DNA from: Schlegelella_A sp038318385
GTDB lineage: Bacteria; Pseudomonadota; Gammaproteobacteria; Burkholderiales; Burkholderiaceae_C
Assembly (NCBI GenBank): GCA_038318385.1
Contig: JBBQCD010000016.1
Coordinates: forward strand, 1-64,000
DNA length: 64,000 nt
Direction of reading: 5' to 3'
Below are positions 50,304 through 59,218 of this stretch, one piece after another. The notes under the pieces were generated by a model. It saw only the letters and a program-made list of their open reading frames with translations. It did no database searches and was not told the origin of the DNA. Within the stretch, counting starts at the first letter, position 1. Each line of letters opens with the position of its first letter. Position numbers and translations under genes: made by a program.

Positions 50304-51710
50304 ATGCCCGGCCGCCACGCCGATCCGATCGCCGCCATCGCGACCGCGAACGGTCGGGGCGCGGTCGGCATCGTGCGAGTCTCGGGTCCGGACCTGGGTG
50401 CGCTGATCGAGGCGCTGTGCGGCCGCCTGCTCGAGCCGCGTCGCGCTACCTTCCTGCCGTTTCTCGATGCCGATGGCCAGGCGATCGACCAGGGACTTGC
50501 GCTCCATTTCCCGGCACCCCATTCGTACACCGGCGAATCGGTGCTCGAACTCCAGGCGCATGGCGGCGCCGTGCTGCTGCAGTTGCTGCTGGGCCGCTGC
50601 CTCGAGGCGGCCGCGGAGACCGACCCGCGCACCGGCCGGCCCCGACTGGCCGGGCTGCGGCTGGCCGAACCGGGCGAATTCACCGCACGTGCATTCCTCA
50701 ACGACAAGCTGGACCTGGCACAGGCCGAGGCCGTTGCCGACCTGATCGATGCCAGCACCGAGGCGGCCGCGCGTTCGGCCAGCCGTTCGCTGAGCGGCGC
50801 CTTCTCCACCGAGGTCGATGACCTGCGCGAGCGACTGATCGACCTGCGGATGCTGGTCGAGGCCACGCTCGACTTTCCCGAGGAGGAGATCGACTTCCTC
50901 GAGAAGGCCGACGCCGTCGGTCGCCTGCGCCGCGTCGGGGACGCGGTCGAGGCGGTGCTGGGGCGAGCGCGTCAGGGCGTGCTGCTGCGTGATGGCATCA
51001 AGGTCGTGCTGGCGGGCCAGCCGAACGTGGGAAAGAGTTCGCTGCTGAACGCGCTGGCGGGCGCCGAGCTCGCCATCGTCACGCCGATCCCCGGCACTAC
51101 GCGCGACCGCGTCGCCGGGACGATCCAGATCGAGGGCGTGCCGGTGCACGTCGTCGACACCGCCGGCCTGCGCGACTCCGACGACACGGTCGAGCGGATC
51201 GGCATCGCGCGCAGCTGGGGCGAGATCGACGACGCCGATGCCCTGATCTTCCTGCACGACCTGACGCGTATGGACGAACCCGGGTACATGGCCGCCGAGG
51301 CGCGCATCGCCGCGCGCCTGCCGGCGGCTCTGGTGGCCGCGCGAGGCGTTCTCGACGTCTACAACAAGGCCGATCTGGCTGCCGTGCCGGCCGATTGCGA
51401 CGGCATCGTCATCTCGTCAATGACAGGAAGCGGTCTCGAGGCCTTGAGACGGCGCCTGCTCGAGGCGGCAGGCTGGCATGCGCAGCCCGAAGGCGTTTTC
51501 ATTGCTCGCACCCGGCACCTCGAAGCACTGCGGCGCACGCGCGAGCACATCGGCCTGGCCCTCGACCACGCCGCCGTGCGCGACGCCGCGCTCGAGCTCC
51601 TGGCCGAGGAGCTGCGGCTGGCCCACGACGCGCTCGGCGAGATCACTGGCGCGTTCACCCCCGACGACCTCCTCGGCGTGATCTTCAGCCGCTTCTGCAT
51701 CGGCAAATAG
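50304..51710 (+). CDS. mnmE: tRNA modification GTPase MnmE
   Basis: A 468-residue enzyme that with MnmG puts a carboxymethylaminomethyl group on U34 of certain tRNAs. The folate-binding N-terminus is DPIAAIATANGRGAVGIVRVSG; HSYTGESVLELQAHGG follows. The G domain has AGQPNVGKSSLLNAL, DTAGLRD and NKADL; the protein ends in CIGK, with the essential Cys. ATG 50304 is 30 bases after yidC. Confidence 0.97.
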   Translation: MPGRHADPIAAIATANGRGAVGIVRVSGPDLGALIEALCGRLLEPRRATFLPFLDADGQAIDQGLALHFPAPHSYTGESVLELQAHGGAVLLQLLLGRCLEAAAETDPRTGRPRLAGLRLAEPGEFTARAFLNDKLDLAQAEAVADLIDASTEAAARSASRSLSGAFSTEVDDLRERLIDLRMLVEATLDFPEEEIDFLEKADAVGRLRRVGDAVEAVLGRARQGVLLRDGIKVVLAGQPNVGKSSLLNALAGAELAIVTPIPGTTRDRVAGTIQIEGVPVHVVDTAGLRDSDDTVERIGIARSWGEIDDADALIFLHDLTRMDEPGYMAAEARIAARLPAALVAARGVLDVYNKADLAAVPADCDGIVISSMTGSGLEALRRRLLEAAGWHAQPEGVFIARTRHLEALRRTREHIGLALDHAAVRDAALELLAEELRLAHDALGEITGAFTPDDLLGVIFSRFCIGK

Positions 51711-51873
51711 CATCGCCCGGTCGTGCGTGCCGGACCGCACGCCGACCGGCTCGGGGCCGACGGGCGGACGCCGTGGCGCGATGGATGGGCGGCCGGCCGT
51801 TGCCGGGTCCAGCCGATAATCGCCCCCTGACGCGCAGAGCGGCTGCACAGACGGCGGCGCGCGGGGAGGCCAC

Positions 51874-52341
51874 ATGGACATCGACGGGCTGGTGCAGGCG
51901 GTGCAGACGCTGAACGCGGAGGATGCGTTCCGGGCCCGGCTGACGCTGGAACAGTGGCGCAACATCGCGCCCTATCTCGGCCGCCACGAGATCCGCGCCG
52001 GCGATCTTCTGATCAAGCAGGGCGATGCCGACCGGTCGATGTACTTCATCGGCCAGGGCACGATGCAGATCTTCGTGACCGGCGGCCCTCCGGGCGCCAA
52101 TCGGGTCGCGATCCTGCGTGCCGGCGCCGTGGTCGGCGAGCCGGGCCTCTTCGGCGACAGTCCGCGGATGGCCAACGTCGAGGCGATGACGCCTTGCACC
52201 GTCTGGGCCCTGCGCGGACCACGCATGGAAGAACTCGCGCAACGCTCGCCCGCGCTCGCACTCGAGCTGTTGCGCGCCGCCGGCGCGGTGATGGCGGCGC
52301 GGATGCGCGCCAACCTGACGCGCCAGACACCCGTCAGCTGA
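51874..52341 (+). CDS. cyclic nucleotide-binding domain protein
   Basis: A 155-residue protein that is almost only a CNB domain: YLGRHEIRAGDLLIKQGDADRSMYFIGQGTMQIFV in two strands, then GAVVGEPGLFGDSPRMANVEAM, the phosphate-binding cassette with E and R in conserved places. There is no DNA-binding helix-turn-helix, so it is not a CRP-type factor. It may sense cAMP or a related nucleotide and modulate a partner. The gene ends six bases before the convergent antiporter gene. Confidence 0.87.
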   Translation: MDIDGLVQAVQTLNAEDAFRARLTLEQWRNIAPYLGRHEIRAGDLLIKQGDADRSMYFIGQGTMQIFVTGGPPGANRVAILRAGAVVGEPGLFGDSPRMANVEAMTPCTVWALRGPRMEELAQRSPALALELLRAAGAVMAARMRANLTRQTPVS

Positions 52342-52346
52342 CCGGT

Positions 52347-54380
52347 TCAGGTCGCAACGGGACGCTTGCCGGCAGGACCGGCGAGCAGCGTCGCTTCCAC
52401 CCGCGCGAGCGGTTCCGGCAAGCCCGAAAGCACCAGCGTGTCGCCGGCCTGCAGGATCAATCCGGGATCGGGTGCGCGCACCGCACCGGAAGCCCGTCGC
52501 ACCGACACCACCGACACGCTGGTTTCGCCGACGCCATGGCTGCCGAGCGGCTGGCCGATCGAGCGCGATGCTTCCGGCAGAGTCACGCTGAGCAGGCGCG
52601 CGTGCTGGAGTTCGTCGACGGTGTCGTCGTCGGCACCGTGGAAGTACCCGCGCAGCAACCGGTAGCGTGCGTCCCTCTGCTGCTGGACGATGCGCAGCAC
52701 GCGCCGCATCGGCACCCCGACGAGCGCCAGCGCATGGCTGGCCAGCATCAGCGAGCCCTCGATCGCTTCCGGCACGACCTCGGTCGCTCCGGCGGCCTGG
52801 AGTCGCTCGAGATCGGAATCGTCGAGCGTGCGGATGACGACCGGCACCGTCGGCGCATGCGAGCGCACGAGCTGCAGGATGCGCAGCGCCGACGGCGTGT
52901 CGTGGTAGCTGATGACCACGGCGCTCGCCCGGGCGAGGCCTGCGGCCATCAGGCTTTGCAGGCGCGCGGCATCGCCGAAGACGACGCTCTGCCCGCCCGC
53001 CGCGGCCTGGCGCACGCGGTCCGGATCGAGGTCGAGGGCGATGTAGGCGATGTGCTCGGCTTCCAGCAGTCGCGCCAGGTTCTGGCCGCTGCGGCCGAAG
53101 CCGCAGATGATGATGTGGGCCGCGGTGTTGATCGTCCGCTTGGCGATCGTCGTCATCGCCACCGACTGCATCAGCCAGTCTGTGGCCGACAGCCGCATCA
53201 CGATGCGATTGCTGAAATGGATCAGCAGCGGTGTCGCCAGCATCGACAACACCATGCTGGCGAGGATCGGGCTTTGCAGGTGCTCGGGCAGCAGCCGCTG
53301 GCCGGTGGCCAGCGTCAGCAGCACGAAGCCGAACTCGCCGGCCTGGGCAAGGTAGATGCCGGTGCGCAGCGCGACGCCGGGTGCCGCGCCGAAGAGGCGG
53401 GCGAGCCCGGTGACGAGCGCGAACTTGAAGAGCACCGGTGCGATCGTCAGCAGCAGCACGAGCGCCCATTCGCGCCAGACCGCCGTGGCGTCGAGCTTCA
53501 TGCCGATGGTGATGAAGAAGAGCCCGAGCAGGACGTCGTGAAACGGCCGGATGTCGGTCTCCACCTGGTGCTTGAACTCGGTTTCGGCGATCAGCATGCC
53601 GGCGACGAAGGCGCCGAGGGCCAATGACAGGCCCGCCGTTTCGGTGAGCCAGGCCAGGCCGAGGGTCACCAGCAGCAGGTTGAGGATGAAGAGCTCCTCG
53701 CTCTTCCTGCGCACGACCAGGGTCAGCCACCAGCGCATGACCCAGTGCCCGCCGACCAGCAGCACGGTCAGCAGCGCCCCGGCCTTCAGCGTGGCCAGCG
53801 CGAGTTCGCGCGCCAGGACTTCGGGCGAGGCCCCGAGGGCGGGAATCAGCACCAGCAACGGCACCACGGCGAGATCCTGGAACAGCAGCACGCCCATCAC
53901 CCGGCGCCCATGCTCGGTCTCGAGCTCGAGGCGCTCGGCCATCAGCTTGACGACGATGGCGGTGCTGCTCATCGCAAGCGCGCCGCCGAGGGCGATCGCG
54001 CTCTGCCAGTTCAGGCCCCAGCCGCGCCCGAGCTGGACGAAGCCCCACGCCAGCAGCGCGTTTCCCGCCAGCGTGCCGAGGATGGTCAGCGTGACCTGGC
54101 TCAGGCCGAGCCCGAAGACCAGGCGGCGCATGCTGCGCAGTTTCGGCAGGTTGAATTCCAGGCCGATCACGAACATCAGGAAGACAACGCCGAACTCCGC
54201 GAGGTAGCTCACCCCGACCGAGTCCTTGGCCAGACCCATGGCCTTGGGACCGATGATCACGCCGACGGCGAGATAGCCGAGCATCGGCGGCAGCCGGGCC
54301 AGCCGGCAGAGCACGGCGCCGGCGACTGCGGCGACGAGAAAGAGCAGGACCAGTTCGAGCGTGGTGGCCATCGTCGGCAA
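52347..54380 (-). CDS. CPA2 cation:proton antiporter with RCK domains (KefB/YbaL-like)
   Basis: A 677-residue inner-membrane protein. About thirteen helices (1-395) carry PPMLGYLAVGVIIGP, FMFVIGLEF-like wording (FLMFVIGLEFNLPKL) and the ion-site region FFITIGMKLD. A TrkA-N/RCK domain follows (AHIIICGFGRSGQNLARLLE, GxGxxG type), then a TrkA-C domain near the end (DPGLILQAGDTLVLSGLPEPL). The protein probably exchanges K+ or Na+ for H+ under nucleotide control. The start may be Met1 (54380) or Met4. The convergent CNB protein is a possible partner by position only. Confidence 0.92.
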   Translation of the reverse strand: MPTMATTLELVLLFLVAAVAGAVLCRLARLPPMLGYLAVGVIIGPKAMGLAKDSVGVSYLAEFGVVFLMFVIGLEFNLPKLRSMRRLVFGLGLSQVTLTILGTLAGNALLAWGFVQLGRGWGLNWQSAIALGGALAMSSTAIVVKLMAERLELETEHGRRVMGVLLFQDLAVVPLLVLIPALGASPEVLARELALATLKAGALLTVLLVGGHWVMRWWLTLVVRRKSEELFILNLLLVTLGLAWLTETAGLSLALGAFVAGMLIAETEFKHQVETDIRPFHDVLLGLFFITIGMKLDATAVWREWALVLLLTIAPVLFKFALVTGLARLFGAAPGVALRTGIYLAQAGEFGFVLLTLATGQRLLPEHLQSPILASMVLSMLATPLLIHFSNRIVMRLSATDWLMQSVAMTTIAKRTINTAAHIIICGFGRSGQNLARLLEAEHIAYIALDLDPDRVRQAAAGGQSVVFGDAARLQSLMAAGLARASAVVISYHDTPSALRILQLVRSHAPTVPVVIRTLDDSDLERLQAAGATEVVPEAIEGSLMLASHALALVGVPMRRVLRIVQQQRDARYRLLRGYFHGADDDTVDELQHARLLSVTLPEASRSIGQPLGSHGVGETSVSVVSVRRASGAVRAPDPGLILQAGDTLVLSGLPEPLARVEATLLAGPAGKRPVAT

Positions 54381-54462
54381 GGAGGGTCAGGAACGCGCCG
54401 GCCCGGCATGGCCGCGGTCAACTCTAGAATCGACCGATCCTACCGGGCACATCCACCCCCCA

Positions 54463-55452
54463 GTGTCTGCAAAACCCTCATTCGACCCCTTGCGCGCGCT
54501 GCAGCTGGCGCGCGACACGCTGGACATCGAGGCGCGCGCGCTGATCGGCTTGAAGGCACGCCAGGGCGAGGGCTTCACGCGCGCGCTCGTGGCGGTGCTG
54601 GAGTGCCACGGCAGGGTGGTGGTGATGGGCATGGGCAAGAGTGGTCATGTCGGACGCAAGATCGCGGCCACCCTCGCCTCGACGGGGACGCCGGCGCACT
54701 TCGTCCACCCCGGCGAAGCGAGCCACGGCGATCTCGGCATGGTCGCACCGGGCGATGTCGTTCTGGCGATCTCGAACTCCGGCGAGAGCGACGAACTCGC
54801 CGCGATCGTCCCGGCCTTGAAGCGCATCGGCGTGACGCTCGTGGTCATGACCGGGCGTGCCCACAGCAGCCTCGCCGAGCACGCCGACGTGGTGCTGTCG
54901 AGCGAGGTGGATCAGGAAGCGTGCCCGCTGAACCTGGCGCCTACCGCCAGCACCACCGCGCAGATGGCGCTGGGCGACGCGTTGGCCGTTGCGTTGCTCG
55001 ATGCGCGCGGCTTTCGCGAGGAAGACTTCGCTCGATCGCATCCCGGCGGAACCCTGGGCCGCAAGCTGCTCATCCACGTGCGCGACCTGATGCGCAGCGG
55101 CACGGCGGTACCCCGGGTAGGACCCAAGACGACCTTCACCGAGATGCTGCGCGAGATGACCGGCAAGGGCCTGGGCTTCACCGCGGTTGCCGACCCCGAC
55201 GGTGGCGTGCTGGGCATCTTCACCGATGGCGACCTGCGCCGCCTGATCGAGCGTGGCGCCGACCTGCGCGCGTTGCGGGCGGCCGACGTCATGCACACCG
55301 GACCCAGGCTGGTCCGCGAGGATGCGCTCGCGGTGGAGGCGGCCCAGGTGATGGAGCAGCACCGGATCACCAGCGTGCTCGTCGTCGACGGCGAAGGCGC
55401 GCTGTGCGGGGCGCTCAATTCGAACGACCTGATGCGGACCAAGGTCATCTGA
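54463..55452 (+). CDS. kdsD: D-arabinose 5-phosphate isomerase
   Basis: A 329-residue enzyme converting ribulose 5-phosphate to arabinose 5-phosphate for Kdo synthesis. A SIS domain (GMGKSGHVGRKIAATLASTG, HPGEASHGDLGM, SNSGESDEL) is followed by two CBS domains (LMRSGTAVPRVGPKTTF, ITSVLVVDGEGALCGALNSNDL, each in parts). The start is GTG 54463; the open frame upstream has no homology. Length equals E. coli KdsD (328). It begins the kdsD-kdsC-lptC run. Confidence 0.95.
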   Translation: MSAKPSFDPLRALQLARDTLDIEARALIGLKARQGEGFTRALVAVLECHGRVVVMGMGKSGHVGRKIAATLASTGTPAHFVHPGEASHGDLGMVAPGDVVLAISNSGESDELAAIVPALKRIGVTLVVMTGRAHSSLAEHADVVLSSEVDQEACPLNLAPTASTTAQMALGDALAVALLDARGFREEDFARSHPGGTLGRKLLIHVRDLMRSGTAVPRVGPKTTFTEMLREMTGKGLGFTAVADPDGGVLGIFTDGDLRRLIERGADLRALRAADVMHTGPRLVREDALAVEAAQVMEQHRITSVLVVDGEGALCGALNSNDLMRTKVI

Positions 55453-55504
55453 TGGAACGCTCTGGATCCCCCGGGTTCCTGCGGTGCGGACTCTGAAAAA
55501 GCCG

Positions 55505-56089
55505 ATGCGTCCCATCGAGCCCACTCTCAACTTCGACCCCGCGCTGCTGCTCCGTGCCCGCGGCCCGGGCAGCGGCATCCGCGCGGCGATCTTCGATGTC
55601 GACGGGGTGCTGACCGACGGCACGATCTACATGCAGGCCGAGGGCGAGGTCATGAAGGGGTTCTCGACGCTCGACGGCCACGGCTTGAAGTTGCTCGCGC
55701 GCGGCGGCATCCAGCCGATCGTGATCACCGGGCGCGACTCGGCCGCCGTGCGGCGCCGGGTTGCCGATCTCGGCATCGGCGTGGCGCGCTACGGCGTCTC
55801 CGACAAGCTGGCAGAGGCCGGCGCCCTGCTCGCGGAGATGGGCATGGCCTGGGAAGCGGTCGCGGCGATGGGCGACGACTGGCCCGATCTGCCGCTCCTC
55901 GCGCGGGCCGGCTTCGCCTGCGCGCCACCGGGCGCTCATGCCGAAGTGCGGGCCCTGGCCGACCACGTGACGGCGGCGCGAGCCGGCCAGGGCGCGGCGC
56001 GCGAATGTTGCGACCTGCTGCTGATCGCGGCGGGACGCTACGCCGAACTCCTCCGGACCGACCTGACCACGCTGGACCGCGCCGGGTGA
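55505..56089 (+). CDS. kdsC: 3-deoxy-D-manno-octulosonate 8-phosphate phosphatase
   Basis: A 194-residue HAD-family phosphatase that releases phosphate from Kdo 8-phosphate. AIFDVDGVLTDGTIYMQAEG holds both catalytic Asp residues (DVD), TGRDSAAVRRRVADLGI follows, and AMGDDWPDLPLL supplies the metal-site Asp pair. ATG 55505 is preferred over an upstream GTG at 55484. The stop overlaps the lptC start (TGATG). Confidence 0.94.
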   Translation: MRPIEPTLNFDPALLLRARGPGSGIRAAIFDVDGVLTDGTIYMQAEGEVMKGFSTLDGHGLKLLARGGIQPIVITGRDSAAVRRRVADLGIGVARYGVSDKLAEAGALLAEMGMAWEAVAAMGDDWPDLPLLARAGFACAPPGAHAEVRALADHVTAARAGQGAARECCDLLLIAAGRYAELLRTDLTTLDRAG

Positions 56090-56739
56090 TGCAGGCACCC
56101 GCCGCCAGACAGCCGGCGGACACACCGCGGGTGCGGCCATCGCGGGTCATCGCACGGCTGTCGGCGGCGGTCGGCGCCTACCTGCCGCTCTTCGTGATGG
56201 CGTTGCTGGCGATCGGCACGTGGTGGCTGGTGAAGAACACGCCGCTCACCGAAAGCGTCGGCGTGCCGGCGCCGCTGCGCCACGAACCGGACTACACGAT
56301 GCGCGACTTCATGGTGCAGCGGTTCGGTCCCGATGGCGCGATGCGCACCCAGATCGAGGGCGACGTCGCGATGCACTATCCGGACACCGACACCCTCGAG
56401 ATCGAGAACCCGCGGGTGCGGGCGATCGATCCGCACGGCAATGTCACGCTGGCGTCGGCGGCGAAGGCGCTCGCCAACGGCGACGGCAGCGAGGTCCAGC
56501 TGCTGGGCGGGGCGCACGTGGTTCGAGAGGCCACGCCGCGCGAGGAAGCCATCGACTTCCGCGGCGAGTTCCTGCACCTGTTCGTCAAGTCCGAGCGCGT
56601 GCGCTCGCACCTCCCGGTGGTGGTGCGACAGGGTCGGACCGAGGTCCGTGCGGGCGGCATGGAATACGACAACCTTGCCCGGGTTGTCGAATTGAAGGGC
56701 CGGGTGAACGGCGTGTTCGTGCCGCCAGCACGCAAGTAG
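56089..56739 (+). CDS. lptC: LPS export protein LptC
   Basis: A 216-residue protein with a single N-terminal helix (LPLFVMALLAIGTWWLVKNTP) and a periplasmic beta-jellyroll (EPDYTMRDFMVQRFGPDGAM, GDVAMHYPDTDTLEI, EVQLLGGAHVVRE). It hands lipopolysaccharide from LptBFG to LptA. It is coupled to kdsC. The usual next genes, lptA and lptB, are missing: an SDR gene follows 13 bases later. Confidence 0.9.
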   Translation: MQAPAARQPADTPRVRPSRVIARLSAAVGAYLPLFVMALLAIGTWWLVKNTPLTESVGVPAPLRHEPDYTMRDFMVQRFGPDGAMRTQIEGDVAMHYPDTDTLEIENPRVRAIDPHGNVTLASAAKALANGDGSEVQLLGGAHVVREATPREEAIDFRGEFLHLFVKSERVRSHLPVVVRQGRTEVRAGGMEYDNLARVVELKGRVNGVFVPPARK

Positions 56740-56752
56740 GCGCTGACCTCCA

Positions 56753-57553
56753 ATGGACGCGGACCGGCCTCAAGGCCCTGCATCACCGCTCGTCTTCATC
56801 ACCGGCGCGTCGAGCGGCATCGGCCGGGCGCTTGCCGGGCGCTTCCACCGTGCTGGCTACCGCCTCGCGCTGGTGGCCCGGCGCGCGCCCGAGATCGAGT
56901 CCTGGCTGCGCGCCGCGGGCATCGACGCGGCCGGCGCGACGGTCTATCCCGCCGATGTCCGGGACGTCGATGCCATCGTCGGCGTCGGCCGGGCCTGCAT
57001 CGCCGCTCAAGGCCTGCCGGACGTGGTCGTCGCCAACGCCGGGATCAGCATCGGCATGGACACGGCGGACTACGCCGACCTCGAGGTCATGCGCGCCACC
57101 TACGAGACCAACACCCTCGGCATGGCGGCAACTTTCCATCCCTTCGTCGCGGCCATGCGCGAGCGCGGCTCCGGGACGCTGGTCGGAATCGCCAGTGTCG
57201 CCGCCATTCGCGGCCTGCCGGGACACGGCGCCTACGCTTCGAGCAAGGCCGCCGTGGTGAGCTACTGCGAGAGCCTGCGCGGCGAGCTGCGTCCGCACGG
57301 CGTGCGCGTGGTGACCATCCTGCCGGGCTACGTCGACACGCCGCTGACCCAGGGCAATCGCTACGCCATGCCGTTCCTGATGACCGCCGAGGCCTTCGCC
57401 GAGCACGCCTACGCGGCGATCGTCGCGGGTCGCCGCTATCGGGTGATTCCGTGGCAGATGGGCATCGTCGCCAAGCTGCTGCGCGGGCTGCCCGATCCGC
57501 TTTTCGACCGCTTGCTGGCGAAGCGCGCGCGCAAGCAGCGTCGGTCGACGTAG
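56753..57553 (+). CDS. short-chain dehydrogenase/reductase
   Basis: A 266-residue classical SDR: TGASSGIGRALAGRF for NAD(P) binding, ANAGIS, catalytic Ser in GIASVAAI and Tyr-x3-Lys in YASSKAAV, with PGYVDTPL after it. The substrate is unknown. It may be co-transcribed with kdsD-kdsC-lptC, occupying the slot where lptA is usual. A shared terminator lies between it and the convergent RRM gene. Confidence 0.92.
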   Translation: MDADRPQGPASPLVFITGASSGIGRALAGRFHRAGYRLALVARRAPEIESWLRAAGIDAAGATVYPADVRDVDAIVGVGRACIAAQGLPDVVVANAGISIGMDTADYADLEVMRATYETNTLGMAATFHPFVAAMRERGSGTLVGIASVAAIRGLPGHGAYASSKAAVVSYCESLRGELRPHGVRVVTILPGYVDTPLTQGNRYAMPFLMTAEAFAEHAYAAIVAGRRYRVIPWQMGIVAKLLRGLPDPLFDRLLAKRARKQRRST

Positions 57554-57605
57554 CGCCTCTCCGGGCCCGCTCGCCGCGCGGTGCGACGATCCGCCCGGAC
57601 GTGAA

Positions 57606-57636
57606 AAAGGCGATGGGCCTGTGCGCCATCGCCTTT
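57606..57636. terminator. bidirectional intrinsic terminator
   Basis: AAAGGCGATGG (57606-57616), nine-base loop, CCATCGCCTTT (57626-57636): a perfect 11-pair stem between convergent genes. AAAAA at 57604-57608 becomes a T run on the minus strand, so it serves the RRM gene best. The SDR side has a shorter T run. Confidence 0.85.
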
Positions 57637-57668
57637 GTCGGTACGGGCGCCTGCGCGCCCGGGGCTCC

Positions 57669-58106
57669 TCAGTAGCCGCCGCGGTTGCCGCCGCCGCCGC
57701 CGCCGGAACGGCCGCCACCGCCGCCGCCGTAGCCGCCACCGCCGCCGCTGCGACCACCGCCACCACCGCCGTAGCCGCCACCGCCGCCACCGCTGCCGAA
57801 GCCGCCGCCGCCACCACCGGCGCGACCACCGCCGCCACCGAAGCCACCCGGACGTTCTTCACGAGGACGGGCCTCGTTGACGACGATCGCGCGACCGTCG
57901 AGCGCCTGGCCATTCATGCCGTTGATGGCTGCCTGGGCTTCCGGATCTGAACCCATCTCGACGAAGCCGAAGCCCTTCGAGCGCCCCGTGTCCCTGTCCA
58001 TCATGACCTTGGCCGACGAGACCGAACCGTACTGCGCGAAGGCCTGCTGGAGGTCATCGTCACGGATGTTGTATGACAGGTTGCCGACGTAAAGTTTGTT
58101 GCCCAT
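57669..58106 (-). CDS. glycine-rich RNA-binding (RRM) protein
   Basis: A 145-residue protein. An RRM covers residues 1-80, with RNP2 LYVGNLSYN and RNP1 KGFGFVEM, and a Gly-rich tail (GGGGYGGGGGGRSGG repeats with Gly, Arg, Ser and Tyr) fills the remainder. Such proteins in proteobacteria and cyanobacteria are often cold-induced RNA chaperones. The tail is encoded by repeated GGC/CCG triplets and may vary in length between strains. RBS AGGGG precedes the ATG. Confidence 0.93.
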   Translation of the reverse strand: MGNKLYVGNLSYNIRDDDLQQAFAQYGSVSSAKVMMDRDTGRSKGFGFVEMGSDPEAQAAINGMNGQALDGRAIVVNEARPREERPGGFGGGGGRAGGGGGGFGSGGGGGGYGGGGGGRSGGGGGYGGGGGGRSGGGGGGNRGGY

Positions 58107-58303
58107 GCAGAGCCCCTTTCAATTTCTTAGCGACATCTGGAGCTTCTACCCGTCGTGAACCATTCAAGCGAAGGCGCTGCATCCATACCGAGACTAGGGA
58201 ATATAAGTGAATTGCGCCAAAGTATGCATATGGGAAGCGAGGGGGTGTTGTTTTGGGGCAGCCGACCTGCGGGCCGATCCGGGGCGTCGGCCGGGGAGGG
58301 TTA
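58107..58303. promoter_or_regulatory. divergent region between the RRM and BtuF-like genes
   Basis: A TATATT -10-like element on the minus strand (complement of 58200-58205) would give the RRM mRNA a leader of about 85 bases, as is common in cold-regulated genes. The segment 58107-58230 is more AT-rich than its surroundings. On the other side GGGGAGG precedes ATG 58304. I found no convincing cobalamin riboswitch. Confidence 0.4.
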
Positions 58304-59083
58304 ATGCCGTCCTCAATCCCGCGGATCGCCAGCCTGGTGCCGAGTGTGACCGAGCTGGTGTTCGCGCTCGGGCTGGGCCCGCGCCTCGTCGCCCGGACCG
58401 GTTTCTGCGTCCATCCCGCTGCCGGCGTCGCCCCGGTGCCGAAGGTCGGGGGCACCAAGGACGTCAACCTCGCCAAGCTGCGCCGCCTGGCGCCGACCCA
58501 CGTCCTCGTCAATGTCGACGAGAACCGGCTGGAGACGGTCGAGGCGATCCGCGGCTGGAGAGAGCCTCCGGAAGTCGTCGTGACCCATCCGAACGATCCG
58601 GTCGACAACCTCGAACTCGTCGATCTGCTGGCCGGGGTCTTCGCCGCCGAGGCCGGCGTCGCCGTCCGAGCCGCCGGGCTGCGCGCGGATCTCCGCCGCG
58701 AACTCGACCTGACGCGTCCCGCCGGTCGACCGGTGCGTCGGGTGCTGTACCTGATCTGGCGGGAGCCCTGGATGACGGTCGCCCGCGACACCTATCTGTC
58801 GCGGATGCTGGCGCGCGTCGGCTGGGAGACGTTGCCGGACGCCAGCGGTGGAATGAGCGGCGCGGCGCGCTATCCCGTCGTGTCCGGCAACGAGCCCTGG
58901 CTCGGCGCGATCGAGAGGATCTTGCTGAGCTCGGAGCCTTACCGTTTCGATCCCGGCCACTTCGACGCAGCCCGGGCGTTGTGTCCGGCGGCCAGCGTGC
59001 AGCTGGTCGACGGCGAGCGTCTCAGCTGGTACGGATCGCGGGCGGTCGATGCCCTGCGCTACCTGCGCGAGCTGGCCGCCTGA
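58304..59083 (+). CDS. helical-backbone metal receptor (BtuF/cobalamin-binding-like)
   Basis: A 259-residue protein with the BtuF-type start IPRIASLVPSVTELVFALGL, then ARTGFCVHPAAG, VGGTKDVNLAKLRRLAPTHV (in two strands) and VLYLIWREPWMTV. No signal peptide is visible from ATG 58304 or from the earlier in-frame codon at 58253, so it may stay in the cytoplasm. Similar stand-alone 'cobalamin-binding' proteins occur in proteobacteria. No BtuC or BtuD genes are near. The ligand is unproven. Confidence 0.82.
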   Translation: MPSSIPRIASLVPSVTELVFALGLGPRLVARTGFCVHPAAGVAPVPKVGGTKDVNLAKLRRLAPTHVLVNVDENRLETVEAIRGWREPPEVVVTHPNDPVDNLELVDLLAGVFAAEAGVAVRAAGLRADLRRELDLTRPAGRPVRRVLYLIWREPWMTVARDTYLSRMLARVGWETLPDASGGMSGAARYPVVSGNEPWLGAIERILLSSEPYRFDPGHFDAARALCPAASVQLVDGERLSWYGSRAVDALRYLRELAA

Positions 59084-59218
59084 GAAGCCGACGAGCTCGC
59101 TGGAGCATCGATTGGGTCCGACCATCTGCGACATGAACGAGCCGTTGGTGTCGCCGTGCTTGGACGCGTCGAGGTGCTGTCCTGTCGGTGCTGGCTTCGG
59201 ACCCGGCGACAATGCCGC

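Noticed and set aside
48354..51257. 967-residue open frame antisense to yidD, yidC and mnmE
   Set aside because: The plus-strand genes are certain; the antisense frame is rich in Arg, Asp and His with no domain, as expected of a shadow.
57669..57870. GCC/CCG triplet run read as an independent repeat or CRISPR-like array
   Set aside because: It is the coding sequence of the Gly-rich tail of the RRM protein; unit lengths vary and there are no spacers.
58253..58303. Possible cobalamin riboswitch before the BtuF-like gene
   Set aside because: The sequence has GCCGACCTGC but not the remaining conserved parts of the B12 element, and the gap is too short.
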